A stretch of DNA of 64,000 nucleotides from Candidatus Bathyarchaeia archaeon (GCA_030019335.1 JASEET010000001.1:232236-296235), one strand, 5' to 3'. Positions 1 through 8,618 are shown, counted from the first letter of the stretch. Numbers and translations are program-made. The notes: generated by a model not told the origin, from the letters alone.

Positions 1-1
1 T

Positions 2-862
2 TACCTTATAGAAACCGGGCAAGCCCAAAAATTTGTGGACAAACTAGCAGAAGGAATCGCAACTGTTGCAAGAGCCATACAGCCACGCCCAGTTGTTGTA
101 CGCTTCAGCGACTTCAAAACAAACGAGTACAGAGAACTAAAAGGCGGCAAAAAATACGAAATTGTTGAAGCCAACCCAATGCTTGGATGGAGAGGATGCA
201 GCCGCTACATAAGCTCGTGGTACGAAAAAGCGTTTAGGCTCGAGTGCCAAACCATTAGGAAATGCCGTGAAGAATGGGCCCTCAAAAACGTCTGGGTCAT
301 GCTTCCAGTTGTCCGCACTGTTTGGGAAGCCAAAAAATGCTTAGAGATTATGCGTGAAGAAGGCTTAGAAAGGTCAAGAGATTTTAAGGTGTGGTTCATG
401 GCTGAAACACCATCAATCGCCATACTTGCAGACGAGTTCTCAAAACTATGCGACGGCTTCTCCATAGGCTCAAACGACATGACCCAAGGCATACTCATGA
501 TTGACAGAGACTCTGAACGCCTAGGACAAATGGGATACTTCGACGAAAGAGACCCAGCCATAAAAAGGATAATCGCCCACCTGATTAAAGTGGCCCACGA
601 ACATGGATGCACGGTCTCTATATGCGGAGAAGCCCCCTCAAACCTACCAGACTTCACAGAATTTCTTGTAAGGGCTGGAATCGACAGCATATCGGTAAAC
701 GCAGATGCGGTAATTGCCACCAAAAAACTCGTTGCAAGCATAGAACAAAAAATAATCCTTGAACAACTCGCCGAACAGCGTGAAAGAGCCTTGGGGCATT
801 CAATCCGAAAGCCAAAACAGGATTGGGAATGGACACACCGATGGGGCGAAACAGTAGAGTAG
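2..862 (+). CDS. ppsA: Phosphoenolpyruvate synthase, C-terminal part (5' end outside window)
   Basis: The reading frame is already open at base 2, so this is the 3' portion of a longer gene. PpsA converts pyruvate, ATP and water to PEP, AMP and phosphate, the entry step of gluconeogenesis in archaea. The visible part is the PEP/pyruvate-binding TIM-barrel domain: [13 protein letters not shown], the GWRG segment, [11 protein letters not shown], and the ICGEAPS motif that carries the catalytic cysteine in this family. The N-terminal ATP-grasp and phosphohistidine domains would lie upstream. Pyruvate phosphate dikinase is the main alternative, but the spacing and motifs look PpsA-like. It ends about 65 bases before dph2 and is probably transcribed separately from it. 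Confidence 0.92.
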   Translation, partial: YLIETGQAQKFVDKLAEGIATVARAIQPRPVVVRFSDFKTNEYRELKGGKKYEIVEANPMLGWRGCSRYISSWYEKAFRLECQTIRKCREEWALKNVWVMLPVVRTVWEAKKCLEIMREEGLERSRDFKVWFMAETPSIAILADEFSKLCDGFSIGSNDMTQGILMIDRDSERLGQMGYFDERDPAIKRIIAHLIKVAHEHGCTVSICGEAPSNLPDFTEFLVRAGIDSISVNADAVIATKKLVASIEQKIILEQLAEQRERALGHSIRKPKQDWEWTHRWGETVE

Positions 863-882
863 CAATCCCGCGTTATCTCCTC

Positions 883-891
883 TTATAAAAC
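883..891 (+). promoter_or_regulatory. TATA-like element upstream of dph2
   Basis: The A/T-rich ttataaaac sits about 40 bases upstream of the chosen dph2 ATG. Transcription would start roughly 25 bases downstream and leave a very short leader without a clear Shine-Dalgarno. This supports starting translation at 928 rather than at 892. It is a pattern match only. Confidence 0.4.
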
Positions 892-927
892 ATGCTTATA
901 CCAACGCAATGTTTTGAGCGTGTTTGC

Positions 928-1929
928 ATGAAACAATTCGATCTTGAAGAAGAAAGAGTAAAACAAGAAATACTTAGGCTTGGGGCAAAGCGCGTTTTAA
1001 TCCAACTTCCCGAAGGTCTAAAACCCGAAGGACTCCTCCTAGCAAAAGTTGTCGAAAAAACGGGTGCTTTACCCATTGTTTCTGCAGACCCATGCTATGG
1101 TGCATGCGACTTGGCAACAGCAGAGGCTGAAAGTCTAGGCGTAGACTTGATAATCCATTATGGACATTCGAAACTGCTGAAGTATGAACGGGTGCCCACA
1201 CTCTATGTGGAAGCCAGAGCAACCGTAAAGGTGGATGTCGCCGTTGAGAAAGCCTTGCCTCTGCTGGAGGAATGGCATAAAATAGGTTTGGCTACGACTG
1301 TTCAGCATGTACAAACCCTTGATGGTGCTAGAGAAATTTTGCTTCACGCCGGAAAAACCGTTATCATCGGCGATGCTGGACACGTGAACTACCCAGGACA
1401 AGTAATTGGGTGCAATTACAGCAATGCCAAATCAGTAGCAGACGGTGTTGAAGCCTTTCTCTTCATCGGTGGTGGACGATTTCACGCCCTAGGCGTAGCC
1501 CTCTCAACATCCAAAACAACAATAGTTGCCGACCCATATGAAAAGAGAGCGTACTCAGTTAATGAAGAGGCTAGAAAAATCCTCAAACAAAGGTGGGCAA
1601 GCATAGAAGAAGCTAAAAAAGCGAAAACCTTTGCAGTTTTAGTTGGGTTAAAACCCGGACAGAGAAGACTGGAAGAAGCGTTGAGCATAAGGGAAAAACT
1701 TGAAAAAAATGGAAAGGCAACCCATCTTTTTGCTGTTAGAAATATCCATCCAGAAGTGCCTATGGAATTCCCAACTGTGGACGCTTATGTGAACACGGCT
1801 TGTCCAAGAGTATCCCTAGACGACGCTTCAAAATTCCAGAAACCAGTGCTTACAATGAATGAGACACTTGTGGCTGTTGGCGAATTATCTTGGGAAGAAT
1901 TATGCAGAAAAAGCTTATTCGAAAGCTAG
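928..1929 (+). CDS. dph2: Diphthamide biosynthesis enzyme Dph2 (radical SAM-like 3-amino-3-carboxypropyl transferase)
   Basis: Archaeal Dph2 uses a [4Fe-4S] cluster to cleave SAM unusually and move the 3-amino-3-carboxypropyl group to a histidine of elongation factor 2, the first step to diphthamide. The three cluster cysteines are visible: C56 in ADPCYGACD, C162 in VIGCNYSN and C292 in NTACPRV. This spacing matches the Pyrococcus enzyme (59, 163, 287). I chose the ATG at 928, beginning MKQFDLEEERVK. An in-frame ATG at 892 adds 12 residues but sits inside the TATA-like stretch ttataaaac. The 3' end overlaps the next gene by 28 bases, so the two are translationally coupled. Confidence 0.93.
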   Translation: MKQFDLEEERVKQEILRLGAKRVLIQLPEGLKPEGLLLAKVVEKTGALPIVSADPCYGACDLATAEAESLGVDLIIHYGHSKLLKYERVPTLYVEARATVKVDVAVEKALPLLEEWHKIGLATTVQHVQTLDGAREILLHAGKTVIIGDAGHVNYPGQVIGCNYSNAKSVADGVEAFLFIGGGRFHALGVALSTSKTTIVADPYEKRAYSVNEEARKILKQRWASIEEAKKAKTFAVLVGLKPGQRRLEEALSIREKLEKNGKATHLFAVRNIHPEVPMEFPTVDAYVNTACPRVSLDDASKFQKPVLTMNETLVAVGELSWEELCRKSLFES

Positions 1930-2588
1930 ATTTGGAGATGCTGCTCTCACAAATTGAGCCGCACCCCTCACCAAAACCAAGCCTCGAACAATACACAATT
2001 CCAGCAGATGTTGCAGCGACCATACTCTATATTGCAGCTTACACACATAACGACATAGTCAACAAAACAATTTTAGATTTAGGTTGCGGCACCGGAAGAC
2101 TAGCTTTAGGAGCAGCTTTTCTAGGTGCAGAAAAAGTCGTAGGCGTGGACATAGACAAAATTGCAATAAAAGTAGCTTATGAAAATTCGGTGAAGACCGA
2201 ATTAAAAAATAGGGTGCAGTGGATTGCTGCAGATATAGATGTTGTGCATGGAAAATTTGACACCGTTTTGCAGAATCCACCATTTGGCGTACAGAGGCGA
2301 AAGGCTGACCGCAAATTCTTGGAAAAAGCCTTAGAAGTAGGCAAAGTAATCTACTCTCTTCACAAGAGCTCACACAAAGACAAAACATTCATTAAAAAAT
2401 TGAAGACCTGCGGAACGGCTATTGTGCCGGTCTCTCCATCTTCCTTCTTTAAAAAGTTTGTTGAGGAACATGGTGGAACAATTGAGGCGGTTTACGCCAT
2501 GTTAACGACCATTCCACATATGTTCAACTTTCACACGAAGCGAAAATATGAGTTTGTGGTTGATTTATATATTATAGAGGGAGAGTGA
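1902..2588 (+). CDS. METTL5-like Rossmann-fold SAM-dependent methyltransferase (NPPF type)
   Basis: A 228-residue class I methyltransferase. Motif I is DLGCGTGRLALG and the catalytic motif IV is NPPFG, the amino- or adenine-N methyltransferase signature. Order, length and the PSLEQYTIPADVAA entry segment match the archaeal relatives of METTL5, which in eukaryotes makes m6A in 18S rRNA together with TRMT112. The likely role is rRNA or tRNA base methylation. It overlaps dph2, and its stop codon overlaps the GTG of the next gene. A Trm112-type partner is encoded at 44071. The ATG at 1902 was chosen over an upstream TTG. The exact substrate is not provable from sequence. Confidence 0.85.
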   Translation: MQKKLIRKLDLEMLLSQIEPHPSPKPSLEQYTIPADVAATILYIAAYTHNDIVNKTILDLGCGTGRLALGAAFLGAEKVVGVDIDKIAIKVAYENSVKTELKNRVQWIAADIDVVHGKFDTVLQNPPFGVQRRKADRKFLEKALEVGKVIYSLHKSSHKDKTFIKKLKTCGTAIVPVSPSSFFKKFVEEHGGTIEAVYAMLTTIPHMFNFHTKRKYEFVVDLYIIEGE

Positions 2589-3373
2589 ACAATGTGGTTA
2601 CTAAAATATCGGTTTGCCTTGAGGTAGGTCCGGAAGGAACTGGTGCCTTTGTTCCAAGCTGTCCGGGCTGCTGGGTTTTCGGACGAACACCGGAAAGAGC
2701 CTTAATGAAAGTAAAGATTGCAATCGCTGAATGGTTTGAATGGATGAAGAAACATGGAGAGCAAGTTCCAACAGAGACGAAAGATTTTGATGTAGAAGTC
2801 GCCGAGATGCTAAGAGTTGATTATAATCCCGTTGAAGCTGGCAAGCCAGAACCACTCTTTTGGTCCGAACTACATCCAATCACCAAGAAAGACATTGTAA
2901 GAACCATGCGTCTAATGACGTATTCCCGTGAAGATCTGCTGAAGCTTGTTTCCAACATAAGCAATGAATGTCTTGATTGGTTGCCTCCCAAAAACCCCCG
3001 CACAATAAGAAACTGTTTACGACACATAGCATATGTTGAACCATGGTATATAACTCGCTTAAACGTTGACCTACCAAGCAAGCGTCCAAGAAATGTTTTT
3101 AAAATGCTTGATTACACACGCAAAATAGTGGTTGACTATCTAAGAGGCTTCCCGCGAGATAAAATGAGTGGTATTTTTCAACCCAAAAAAGACCTGAGTC
3201 CTACATGTAATCTATGGACAGCCAGAAAAGTATTGCGCAGATTGGTAGACCATGAAAGACTTCACACAAAATACATAGAAAAAGTGTTACAGATGTACGA
3301 GGAGAAGAAGCATGCTTTGCTTTGTCAAAACAAATCAAAAGGTTTATTGAGAGGTGTGAAGGAGTACAAATAG
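2585..3373 (+). CDS. HicB-like / DinB-like two-domain protein
   Basis: Residues 1-75 have the HicB/UPF0150 fold pattern: a beta strand with GPEGTGAFVPSCPGC, then GRTPERALMKVKIAIAEWF, the degraded dsRNA-binding-like fold seen in HicB antitoxins. Residues about 105-245 form a helical region typical of the DinB/YfiT metal-binding four-helix bundle. Histidines are well placed: H in LRHIAYVEPW and the HERLH near residue 220. The start GTG overlaps the previous stop (GTGA) after a gagggaga Shine-Dalgarno. No HicA toxin gene is adjacent, so a toxin-antitoxin role is not supported. A metal-dependent enzyme with a sensory N-domain is possible. Function unknown. Confidence 0.7.
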   Translation: MNNVVTKISVCLEVGPEGTGAFVPSCPGCWVFGRTPERALMKVKIAIAEWFEWMKKHGEQVPTETKDFDVEVAEMLRVDYNPVEAGKPEPLFWSELHPITKKDIVRTMRLMTYSREDLLKLVSNISNECLDWLPPKNPRTIRNCLRHIAYVEPWYITRLNVDLPSKRPRNVFKMLDYTRKIVVDYLRGFPRDKMSGIFQPKKDLSPTCNLWTARKVLRRLVDHERLHTKYIEKVLQMYEEKKHALLCQNKSKGLLRGVKEYK

Positions 3374-3449
3374 ATTCATAGTGAATGTTTACGATTCAGT
3401 AATGCGTAAGCATTTGATTGTATAAACTTCGTGATAAAAAGGGATTTAA

Positions 3450-4031
3450 ATGAATTCACAGTCATCGGGACGGAAGAGCGGTCAATTCGTGTTGCCAGGC
3501 GAACGCTTAGGCGTAATTGAAGAGTTTATCCCAGATGCCGGAACATATGTAAAAGATGGAGTTATATGTTCAAAAGTTGTTGGTCGTGCCTTACTTGACC
3601 TTTTAAATAAACGTGTTTCGGTTTGTTCACTAGTTCATGAAGCAAGAGTTCCGAAAGTTGGAAGCATAGTCCTAGGACAAGTTTCAAACGTTCAAACCCA
3701 AAATGCTGGCGTACGAATCTTTAACATAGGCAAGAAACAGCTTTCAGGCTTTTTCACGGGCATCCTACACATTTCTGATGTACAGCTAAGATATGTTGAG
3801 TCAATGTTTAATGTCTGCAAACCCGGCGATATTATACGCGCCAAGGTAATCAGCGAGAAGAACAAAGTTTACCATTTATCCACTAAAGATAAAAATTTAG
3901 GTGTGGTTTACGCTTTTTGTTCGCGATGTGGCTACATGTTGGAACTAAAGCGGCAAGGCATGTACTGTCCAAGATGTGGGAAAATTGAAAAGCGTAAAAC
4001 TGCATTAGATTATGGAAAGGGAATAATATAG
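3450..4031 (+). CDS. csl4: Exosome complex RNA-binding subunit Csl4
   Basis: Csl4 caps the archaeal exosome, the 3'-5' RNA-degrading ring of Rrp41 and Rrp42, and recruits DnaG and RNA. The 193-residue protein shows the expected order: an N-terminal domain (residues about 10-60, FVLPGERLGVIEEF), an S1 RNA-binding domain (about 65-145, GSIVLGQVSNVQ), and a C-terminal zinc ribbon with paired cysteines CSRCG and CPRCG. It is followed 22 bases later by rpoL; a csl4-rpoL neighbourhood is common in archaea. The ATG at 3450 gives the usual family length. Confidence 0.93.
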   Translation: MNSQSSGRKSGQFVLPGERLGVIEEFIPDAGTYVKDGVICSKVVGRALLDLLNKRVSVCSLVHEARVPKVGSIVLGQVSNVQTQNAGVRIFNIGKKQLSGFFTGILHISDVQLRYVESMFNVCKPGDIIRAKVISEKNKVYHLSTKDKNLGVVYAFCSRCGYMLELKRQGMYCPRCGKIEKRKTALDYGKGII

Positions 4032-4053
4032 CGTAAGAGGAGATCGTGGGTAA

Positions 4054-4338
4054 ATGAAAGTTAAAACATTGAAGAAGACCTCAAGCGAACTTAAAATAGA
4101 AGTTGAAGGCATTGGGCACACCATTTGTAATCTACTGCAAAAAAGGCTTTTGGAAGATGAAAACGTGGATTTAGCTGGTTATGACATACCCCATCCATTG
4201 TCCTCAAACTCCGTGATCTATATCCGCACAAAAGGCAATATGAAACCTGAAGAAGCGTTACGAAATGCTGTGAAAAAGGCACATGAGATGAACAAAGAAT
4301 TCAGCAAAGAACTTAAAAAAGCCCTCAAAAAAATTTAA
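4054..4338 (+). CDS. rpoL: DNA-directed RNA polymerase subunit L (Rpo11)
   Basis: RpoL is the archaeal counterpart of Rpb11 and pairs with RpoD to start polymerase assembly. The 94-residue size is normal. The diagnostic segment EGIGHTICNLLQKRLL followed by GYDIPHPL (the alpha-like dimerisation motif) is present, with the usual basic C-terminal helix. A gaggagatcg Shine-Dalgarno lies upstream of the ATG. The last 14 bases overlap the convergent RNase III-like gene. Confidence 0.95.
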   Translation: MKVKTLKKTSSELKIEVEGIGHTICNLLQKRLLEDENVDLAGYDIPHPLSSNSVIYIRTKGNMKPEEALRNAVKKAHEMNKEFSKELKKALKKI

Positions 4339-4738
4339 TTCTGCCCTTTATTGTTGCAAGCAGCTGGCTGAAGCCCTCAACGGAGTCATCGGTTTTTTCC
4401 AGCATTGCAACACTCTCCTCTAACGTGATGTAGTTATAGAGCCAAGCATAAACGATTAACGCTTCTGCAGCATCAGCCAGCATATGACGCGTCATTCTTG
4501 ATGGCATGTATCCTCTTAATCCAGCTTTTTTAACCGCTTCAGCAAGCACACCCCCCTTAACTTTCGCGCCTGAAGGTTTCCCTCTTCTGTTCGATAAAGC
4601 TAGCGAGTAGACAAAGTTTATGTACGTGTCTCCAAGAGACGCTAGTTTATGGTCTGTCAACACTTCAGCTAGGTTCCTATGAGTTTTTATGAAAGAAAAT
4701 GTTTTACCACGTTTTTTCAAAACTGAACACCTCTGCAT
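4325..4738 (-). CDS. RNase III-like domain protein, Mini-III-type active site
   Basis: The 137-residue protein has the RNase III endonuclease-domain pattern: LASLGDTYINFVYSLAL corresponds to the signature helix, and LADAAEALIVYAW to the second catalytic helix. The second helix keeps the Asp and Glu, and the first keeps the GD aspartate. The two glutamates of the classic ERLEFLGD motif are replaced (here HKLASLGD), which resembles the LAxxGD form of Mini-III enzymes. No dsRNA-binding domain follows. Archaea generally lack classic RNase III, so a structured-RNA or rRNA processing role is only inferred. It is convergent with rpoL. Confidence 0.7.
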   Translation of the reverse strand: MQRCSVLKKRGKTFSFIKTHRNLAEVLTDHKLASLGDTYINFVYSLALSNRRGKPSGAKVKGGVLAEAVKKAGLRGYMPSRMTRHMLADAAEALIVYAWLYNYITLEESVAMLEKTDDSVEGFSQLLATIKGRIKFF

Positions 4739-4807
4739 TACTGTTATTCTTCGCTAAACTTATAATGCCTCTTTCCCCATATTTTGTGACATCGTTGAGG
4801 AATAGTT

Positions 4808-5395
4808 TTGACCTGCAAAAAATTTCGCGTGATTAAGCCTGAAATCCGCGTTCTGGGAGTTGATGATGGAGTATTTACGCCTCACATGAAAGGTCTTGTA
4901 TCGGTTGTTGGAGTTGTTTTTCGCGGTGGATACTGGCTTGACGGCGTGATGCACACGAAAGTGGAAGTGGACGGATTTGACGCTACAAGTAAAATAGCTT
5001 CCATGATACTTAACTCGCCCCATTACAAGCAGTTAAGGGTCCTAATGCTTAACGGGGTAACATTTGCAGGCTTCAACGTTGTTGACATCAAAAAGCTTAA
5101 CATGAAAACAAAACTTCCAGTCATAGCGGTTACACGTGAAAAACCAAACTTTGCAGAAATCCGCGAGGCTCTTAAAAATTTACCAAAAAGCGAAGAACGT
5201 TGGAAAGCTATCCTAAACGCTGGAAAAATATTTGAGGTGTCCACCAGAAGCGAAAGCGAGAAAATCTATATGCAAATCTCCGGAATTCTTGAAGAGGATG
5301 CAAGAAAAATCTTACAGTTAACTTCCACTCGAAGCAATGTTCCTGAAGCATTACGCGTAGCACATCTCATCGCTTCCGGAATCAGCACCGTTTAG
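4808..5395 (+). CDS. DUF99 family protein (endonuclease V-like fold)
   Basis: The 195-residue protein matches the archaeal DUF99/UPF0215 family: IRVLGVDDGVF at the N-terminus, LDGVMHTKVEVDG, MLNGVTFAGFNVVD, and PVIAVTREKPN. DUF99 proteins are predicted to share the RNase H-like fold of endonuclease V, and the VDDG aspartates would sit at the active site. The function is unknown; DNA repair or RNA processing are suggestions from the fold. The start is a TTG at 4808, since no ATG gives the conserved N-terminus. A genuine endonuclease V is encoded at 36129. Confidence 0.85.
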   Translation: MTCKKFRVIKPEIRVLGVDDGVFTPHMKGLVSVVGVVFRGGYWLDGVMHTKVEVDGFDATSKIASMILNSPHYKQLRVLMLNGVTFAGFNVVDIKKLNMKTKLPVIAVTREKPNFAEIREALKNLPKSEERWKAILNAGKIFEVSTRSESEKIYMQISGILEEDARKILQLTSTRSNVPEALRVAHLIASGISTV

Positions 5396-5423
5396 TCCCA
5401 ATCTTTATTGCAATAAGAAAAGG

Positions 5424-5430
5424 TTTAAAA
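5424..5430 (+). promoter_or_regulatory. TATA-like box for tfs
   Basis: The tttaaaa of aggtttaaaagg lies about 50 bases upstream of the tfs start, with purines before it that could act as a BRE. Spacing suits a leader of roughly 20-25 bases. Confidence 0.4.
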
Positions 5431-5475
5431 GGAACCATGTTAAGGGAAAACAAACGAACAGCGGAGTAAAAAGCC

Positions 5476-5829
5476 ATGGAATTTTGTCCCAAATGCGGAT
5501 CCCGTCTCGTACCCAAAAAGGGAAAGACCGGCAAAAAAGCGTCAATAATGTTTGTTTGTCCGAAATGCGACTATAAAAAGCAGACATTAACCGAGAAAGT
5601 CACGCCAAAAGTTGCAAAAGTTATACAGCATAACCCGCAACAACTTGTGGCAGTAATAAGTAAGGAAGAGCAGAAACTGCGAACATTACCCACGGTTAGA
5701 GTTGAATGTCCCAGATGCGGAAACAATTTGGCTTATGTTTGGCAAGTACAGACGAGAGGCGCTGACGAGTCGTCAACACAGTTCTTACGATGTACAAAAT
5801 GCGGATACACATTCAGAGAATACAGCTAA
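5476..5829 (+). CDS. tfs: Transcription elongation/cleavage factor TFS
   Basis: TFS is the archaeal TFIIS/RpoM homologue. It enters the polymerase secondary channel and stimulates cleavage of backtracked RNA. The 117-residue protein has an N-terminal zinc ribbon (CPKCGSRL and CPKCDYKK) and a C-terminal ribbon (CPRCGNN and CTKCGYTFREY). The catalytic acidic loop is RGADE. Family members usually have RSADEP, so the Asp-Glu pair is kept while the flanking residues differ. It lies in a run of plus-strand information-processing genes before pcn. Confidence 0.94.
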   Translation: MEFCPKCGSRLVPKKGKTGKKASIMFVCPKCDYKKQTLTEKVTPKVAKVIQHNPQQLVAVISKEEQKLRTLPTVRVECPRCGNNLAYVWQVQTRGADESSTQFLRCTKCGYTFREYS

Positions 5830-5932
5830 AACTTCTGTTTCCCTTCAGTAGGCGTTGCATTACCCGAAGCAGTCCATAGATTTCTCAAGGGAAATGTACA
5901 ATTACCCAGCATCACGCTTAAGTGTGTAAAGT

Positions 5933-5942
5933 CTTTTATAAC
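5933..5942 (+). promoter_or_regulatory. TATA box for pcn-priL
   Basis: cttttataac is a good archaeal TATA box about 35 bases before the pcn ATG. A Shine-Dalgarno (agaggga, 5963-5969) follows just ahead of the start codon. It probably drives both pcn and priL. Confidence 0.5.
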
Positions 5943-5974
5943 AACTACGCATATCCATTAAAAGAGGGAATGCT

Positions 5975-6730
5975 ATGTTCAAACTCAAAGTGGCCGACGC
6001 TAAACTCTTAAGGGACATGGCTACAGCCATATCTATACTCGTAGATGAAGCCACATTCAAAATCGACCCTGAAAACTTAAAACTGCGAGCAATGGACCCG
6101 TCACGCGTTGCCATGGTTGATTTTGAGTGGCCTAAAACGGTTTTTGAAGAATACACATGCACAAAGCCGACAAAAATGTGCATAAACATAAGTGAGTTAC
6201 TAAAACTGCTTAAAAGAGCTGGCAAAAACGAAGTTGTAGAACTTTCTCTTGATGAGAAAACCGGACGCTTGCAAGTGAAAATAACTGGAAGATACACACG
6301 GAACTTCACTATGCCCACGCTTGAAGCCTCAGAAGAGGATGTGCCAACACCAAAAATAACCTTCAATGTTAAAGCTAAAGCCACAACCGAGGGCTTACAC
6401 CAAGCAATCGAAGACGCTCAACTTGTAAGCGACCACGTCCGAATCCAAGTAGACACGGAAAAACTAGTCTTTCATGCAGCAGGCGACCTTATGGGTGCAA
6501 CGATAGAGCTTCAAAAGGGAAGCGACGCCCTTCTAGACCTAGAAGCCAGAGAGCCTTCAAAAGCAACTTTCAGTCTAGGCTATCTCTCAGAGATCATAAA
6601 GGCCGCGTCTGCAACATCTGACATAGCAACACTGGAATTTTCAACAGATATGCCCATAAAACTAGACTTCCAACAAACAAAAGAGGGAAAACTAACGTTC
6701 TACTTGGCACCAAGGATCGAAACAGAATAA
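5975..6730 (+). CDS. pcn: DNA polymerase sliding clamp PCNA
   Basis: PCNA forms the homotrimeric or heterotrimeric ring that tethers polymerases, FEN1 and ligase to DNA. The 251-residue length is standard. The N-terminal domain shows LLRDMATAISILVDEATF and LRAMDPSRVAMVDFEW. The interdomain connector is around residues 115-130, and the C-terminal acidic tail ends LAPRIETE, the region that binds PIP-box partners. It is followed 13 bases later by priL, so clamp and primase are probably co-expressed. Confidence 0.96.
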   Translation: MFKLKVADAKLLRDMATAISILVDEATFKIDPENLKLRAMDPSRVAMVDFEWPKTVFEEYTCTKPTKMCINISELLKLLKRAGKNEVVELSLDEKTGRLQVKITGRYTRNFTMPTLEASEEDVPTPKITFNVKAKATTEGLHQAIEDAQLVSDHVRIQVDTEKLVFHAAGDLMGATIELQKGSDALLDLEAREPSKATFSLGYLSEIIKAASATSDIATLEFSTDMPIKLDFQQTKEGKLTFYLAPRIETE

Positions 6731-6743
6731 CTGTGAAAACAAA

Positions 6744-7796
6744 ATGCAACTCGCAACAACAAAATTCACCAAAAACGATCTAGCAAAATACCCTTTTCTT
6801 AAAGAAACCACAGAATACGTGAAGAAACTGGATTTAAAAATTGAAGATTTAGCAAATCCGGAATTCGCAAAAATTCTTGAACGCGCTGAAGAAAGAGTTG
6901 AAGAAGCAATATTATACGCCTTGGTCAGCAGAAAACTGCGCAATGAAGACATTGAAACCCTATCCTTTCCAACCGCAACAATGCTAGCGGTCGCAACAGA
7001 AAACTCCTTCATCAAAAAAAGATACGCTCTAGCAGAAGCAAAACAAGCCTACAACGACATGAAACTTGAACCTAAAGAAAAAATTTTGGCAATCGCACAA
7101 AATTTCAAGTGGAAACTTACGGTAAACAACGATGCTGAAATACCCTATGAATTCACACTTCACTTCACAGATTACCTCAGAAACACAACGCACTTGCGAG
7201 AGAAAAAATGGAAACTTGTTAACCGTCTTCTATCAAAAGGAAACGTTTACTTAACAAGAAACGAAGCTGCAAGACTGCTAAGCGAAGAAGTCCGCAAACA
7301 CATTGAAAAACGACTAGAAGTAAAAGAACTACCGAAACTTCCACAAAAAATAATGGAGACGGCTGAAAAAATAAAGAAATTGTCAGTGGAAAAAATAGGC
7401 AAGGCTGAAATGGAAGGATTCCCCAAAACCATAGTGCAAACAGCCTTCCCTCCATGCATCCAAGCCCTATACCAAGCATTCTCATCTGGACGCCACCTCT
7501 CGCATGTAGGCAGATTCGCATTAACCTCCTTTCTCATAAACATCGGAATGCCATCAGAAAAGGTGATTGAACTTTTCAAAAACTTTTCAGATTATAACGA
7601 AAGAATGACCCGCTACCAAGTTGAACATATCGCAGGAGAACGAGGCTCAAGAACACGCTACATCCCACCAAAATGCGAAACATTAAAAACCCATGGAGTG
7701 TGCACAAGCCCAGACGAGTTATGCAAAATACTACACCATCCATTAGCCTACTATCGAAGAAAAGTGAAAACAGCAAAAACAGATTTCCAAAATTAA
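6744..7796 (+). CDS. priL: DNA primase large subunit PriL
   Basis: PriL partners PriS in the archaeo-eukaryotic primase and holds the [4Fe-4S] domain needed for primer initiation. The 350-residue protein has the helical N-domain and the C-terminal Fe-S domain with four cysteines at 238 (FPPCIQ), 311 (PPKCET), 320 (HGVC) and 327 (ELCKI). Conserved SGRHLSHVGRFALTSFL precedes the third helix. It begins 13 bases after pcn. In many archaea priS is next to priL; here priS starts 9.7 kb downstream, beyond a glycan island and an insertion sequence. Confidence 0.95.
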   Translation: MQLATTKFTKNDLAKYPFLKETTEYVKKLDLKIEDLANPEFAKILERAEERVEEAILYALVSRKLRNEDIETLSFPTATMLAVATENSFIKKRYALAEAKQAYNDMKLEPKEKILAIAQNFKWKLTVNNDAEIPYEFTLHFTDYLRNTTHLREKKWKLVNRLLSKGNVYLTRNEAARLLSEEVRKHIEKRLEVKELPKLPQKIMETAEKIKKLSVEKIGKAEMEGFPKTIVQTAFPPCIQALYQAFSSGRHLSHVGRFALTSFLINIGMPSEKVIELFKNFSDYNERMTRYQVEHIAGERGSRTRYIPPKCETLKTHGVCTSPDELCKILHHPLAYYRRKVKTAKTDFQN

Positions 7797-7811
7797 CTGT
7801 GAAAGAATAGG

Positions 7812-7820
7812 TTTTATATA
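7812..7820 (+). promoter_or_regulatory. TATA box for the glycosyltransferase island
   Basis: ttttatata at the head of the island, about 50 bases upstream of the first glycosyltransferase ATG. A Shine-Dalgarno-like aaagggtga follows just before the start. Confidence 0.45.
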
Positions 7821-7869
7821 GCAGATATAATCAACCTAACATCATTTACTAAAGGGTGAAAGAGCATCA

Positions 7870-8604
7870 ATGGATCTTAAATCAGTAAAAGGGGATCTCG
7901 AACTGGATTCCGAAATTGGGGTGATTCTTCCCACATATTGTGAAGCAGCAAATATCGAAAAATTAATTTATGAAATTGAATGCTTAAACTTAAATACTTC
8001 TCTATTGGTTATAGATGACTCTAGCCCTGATGGAACTGCAGACATTGTAAGGAGCCTTCAAAGGAAACATGACAATATTTTGCTTTTCGTAAGGCCAAAA
8101 AAATCTGGGCTTGGAACAGCAATAACTGATGGGTTCACAATATTTCTGTCATTAAAACATCCTCCAAAATGCATAATTACTATGGACACGGACTATTCAC
8201 ATAACCCTGAAGATATCATGCGTTTAGTTTTGGCTTTAGAAAATAAATACGACTTAGTTGTTGGAAGCAGATATTGTTTTCAAGGCAAAACAGTAGACTG
8301 GAGCATCGTGCGCCGTGCAATAAGCAAATTGGCTAACTTTTTAGCATCGTTGTTGATAAGAGCGAAAATACATGACTATACCAGTGGGATGCGATGCTAC
8401 TCAACAAATTTGATAAAGAGTATTTTAAGAGATTTGCACAGCCAAACATATGAAATACAGATAGAAACTATAAGACAGGCGTATTTACGAAAGTTTAAGA
8501 TAAGAGAGATTCCCATAACGTTCACAAATAGAAAAAAGGGAAAATCGAAACTTACTGTTAACGAGATTAAACAGTTTATTTCTTATATTCTCCTGAAAAT
8601 CTGA
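7870..8604 (+). CDS. Family 2 glycosyltransferase, dolichol-phosphate mannose synthase-like
   Basis: The 244-residue soluble GT-A enzyme resembles DPM1. The nucleotide-binding start is VILPTYCEAANIEKL, then DDSSPDGTADI. The metal-binding DxD is MDTDYSHNPED, and the acceptor region includes VVGSRYCF and YTSGMRCYS. It probably charges a polyprenyl phosphate with a hexose for use by a membrane GT-C enzyme such as the one at 10895. It has no C-terminal membrane helices, unlike some archaeal DPM forms. The sugar is unknown. First gene of a same-strand group. Confidence 0.87.
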   Translation: MDLKSVKGDLELDSEIGVILPTYCEAANIEKLIYEIECLNLNTSLLVIDDSSPDGTADIVRSLQRKHDNILLFVRPKKSGLGTAITDGFTIFLSLKHPPKCIITMDTDYSHNPEDIMRLVLALENKYDLVVGSRYCFQGKTVDWSIVRRAISKLANFLASLLIRAKIHDYTSGMRCYSTNLIKSILRDLHSQTYEIQIETIRQAYLRKFKIREIPITFTNRKKGKSKLTVNEIKQFISYILLKI

Positions 8605-8618
8605 AAAGACAGTCTTCA

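Noticed and set aside
205..741. Long minus-strand frame opposite PEP synthase
   Set aside because: It is the antisense shadow of a well-matched gene, has no family match, and lacks initiation signals.
2585..2820. HicA/HicB toxin-antitoxin system
   Set aside because: No HicA-like toxin gene lies beside the HicB-like domain, and the domain is fused to another protein.
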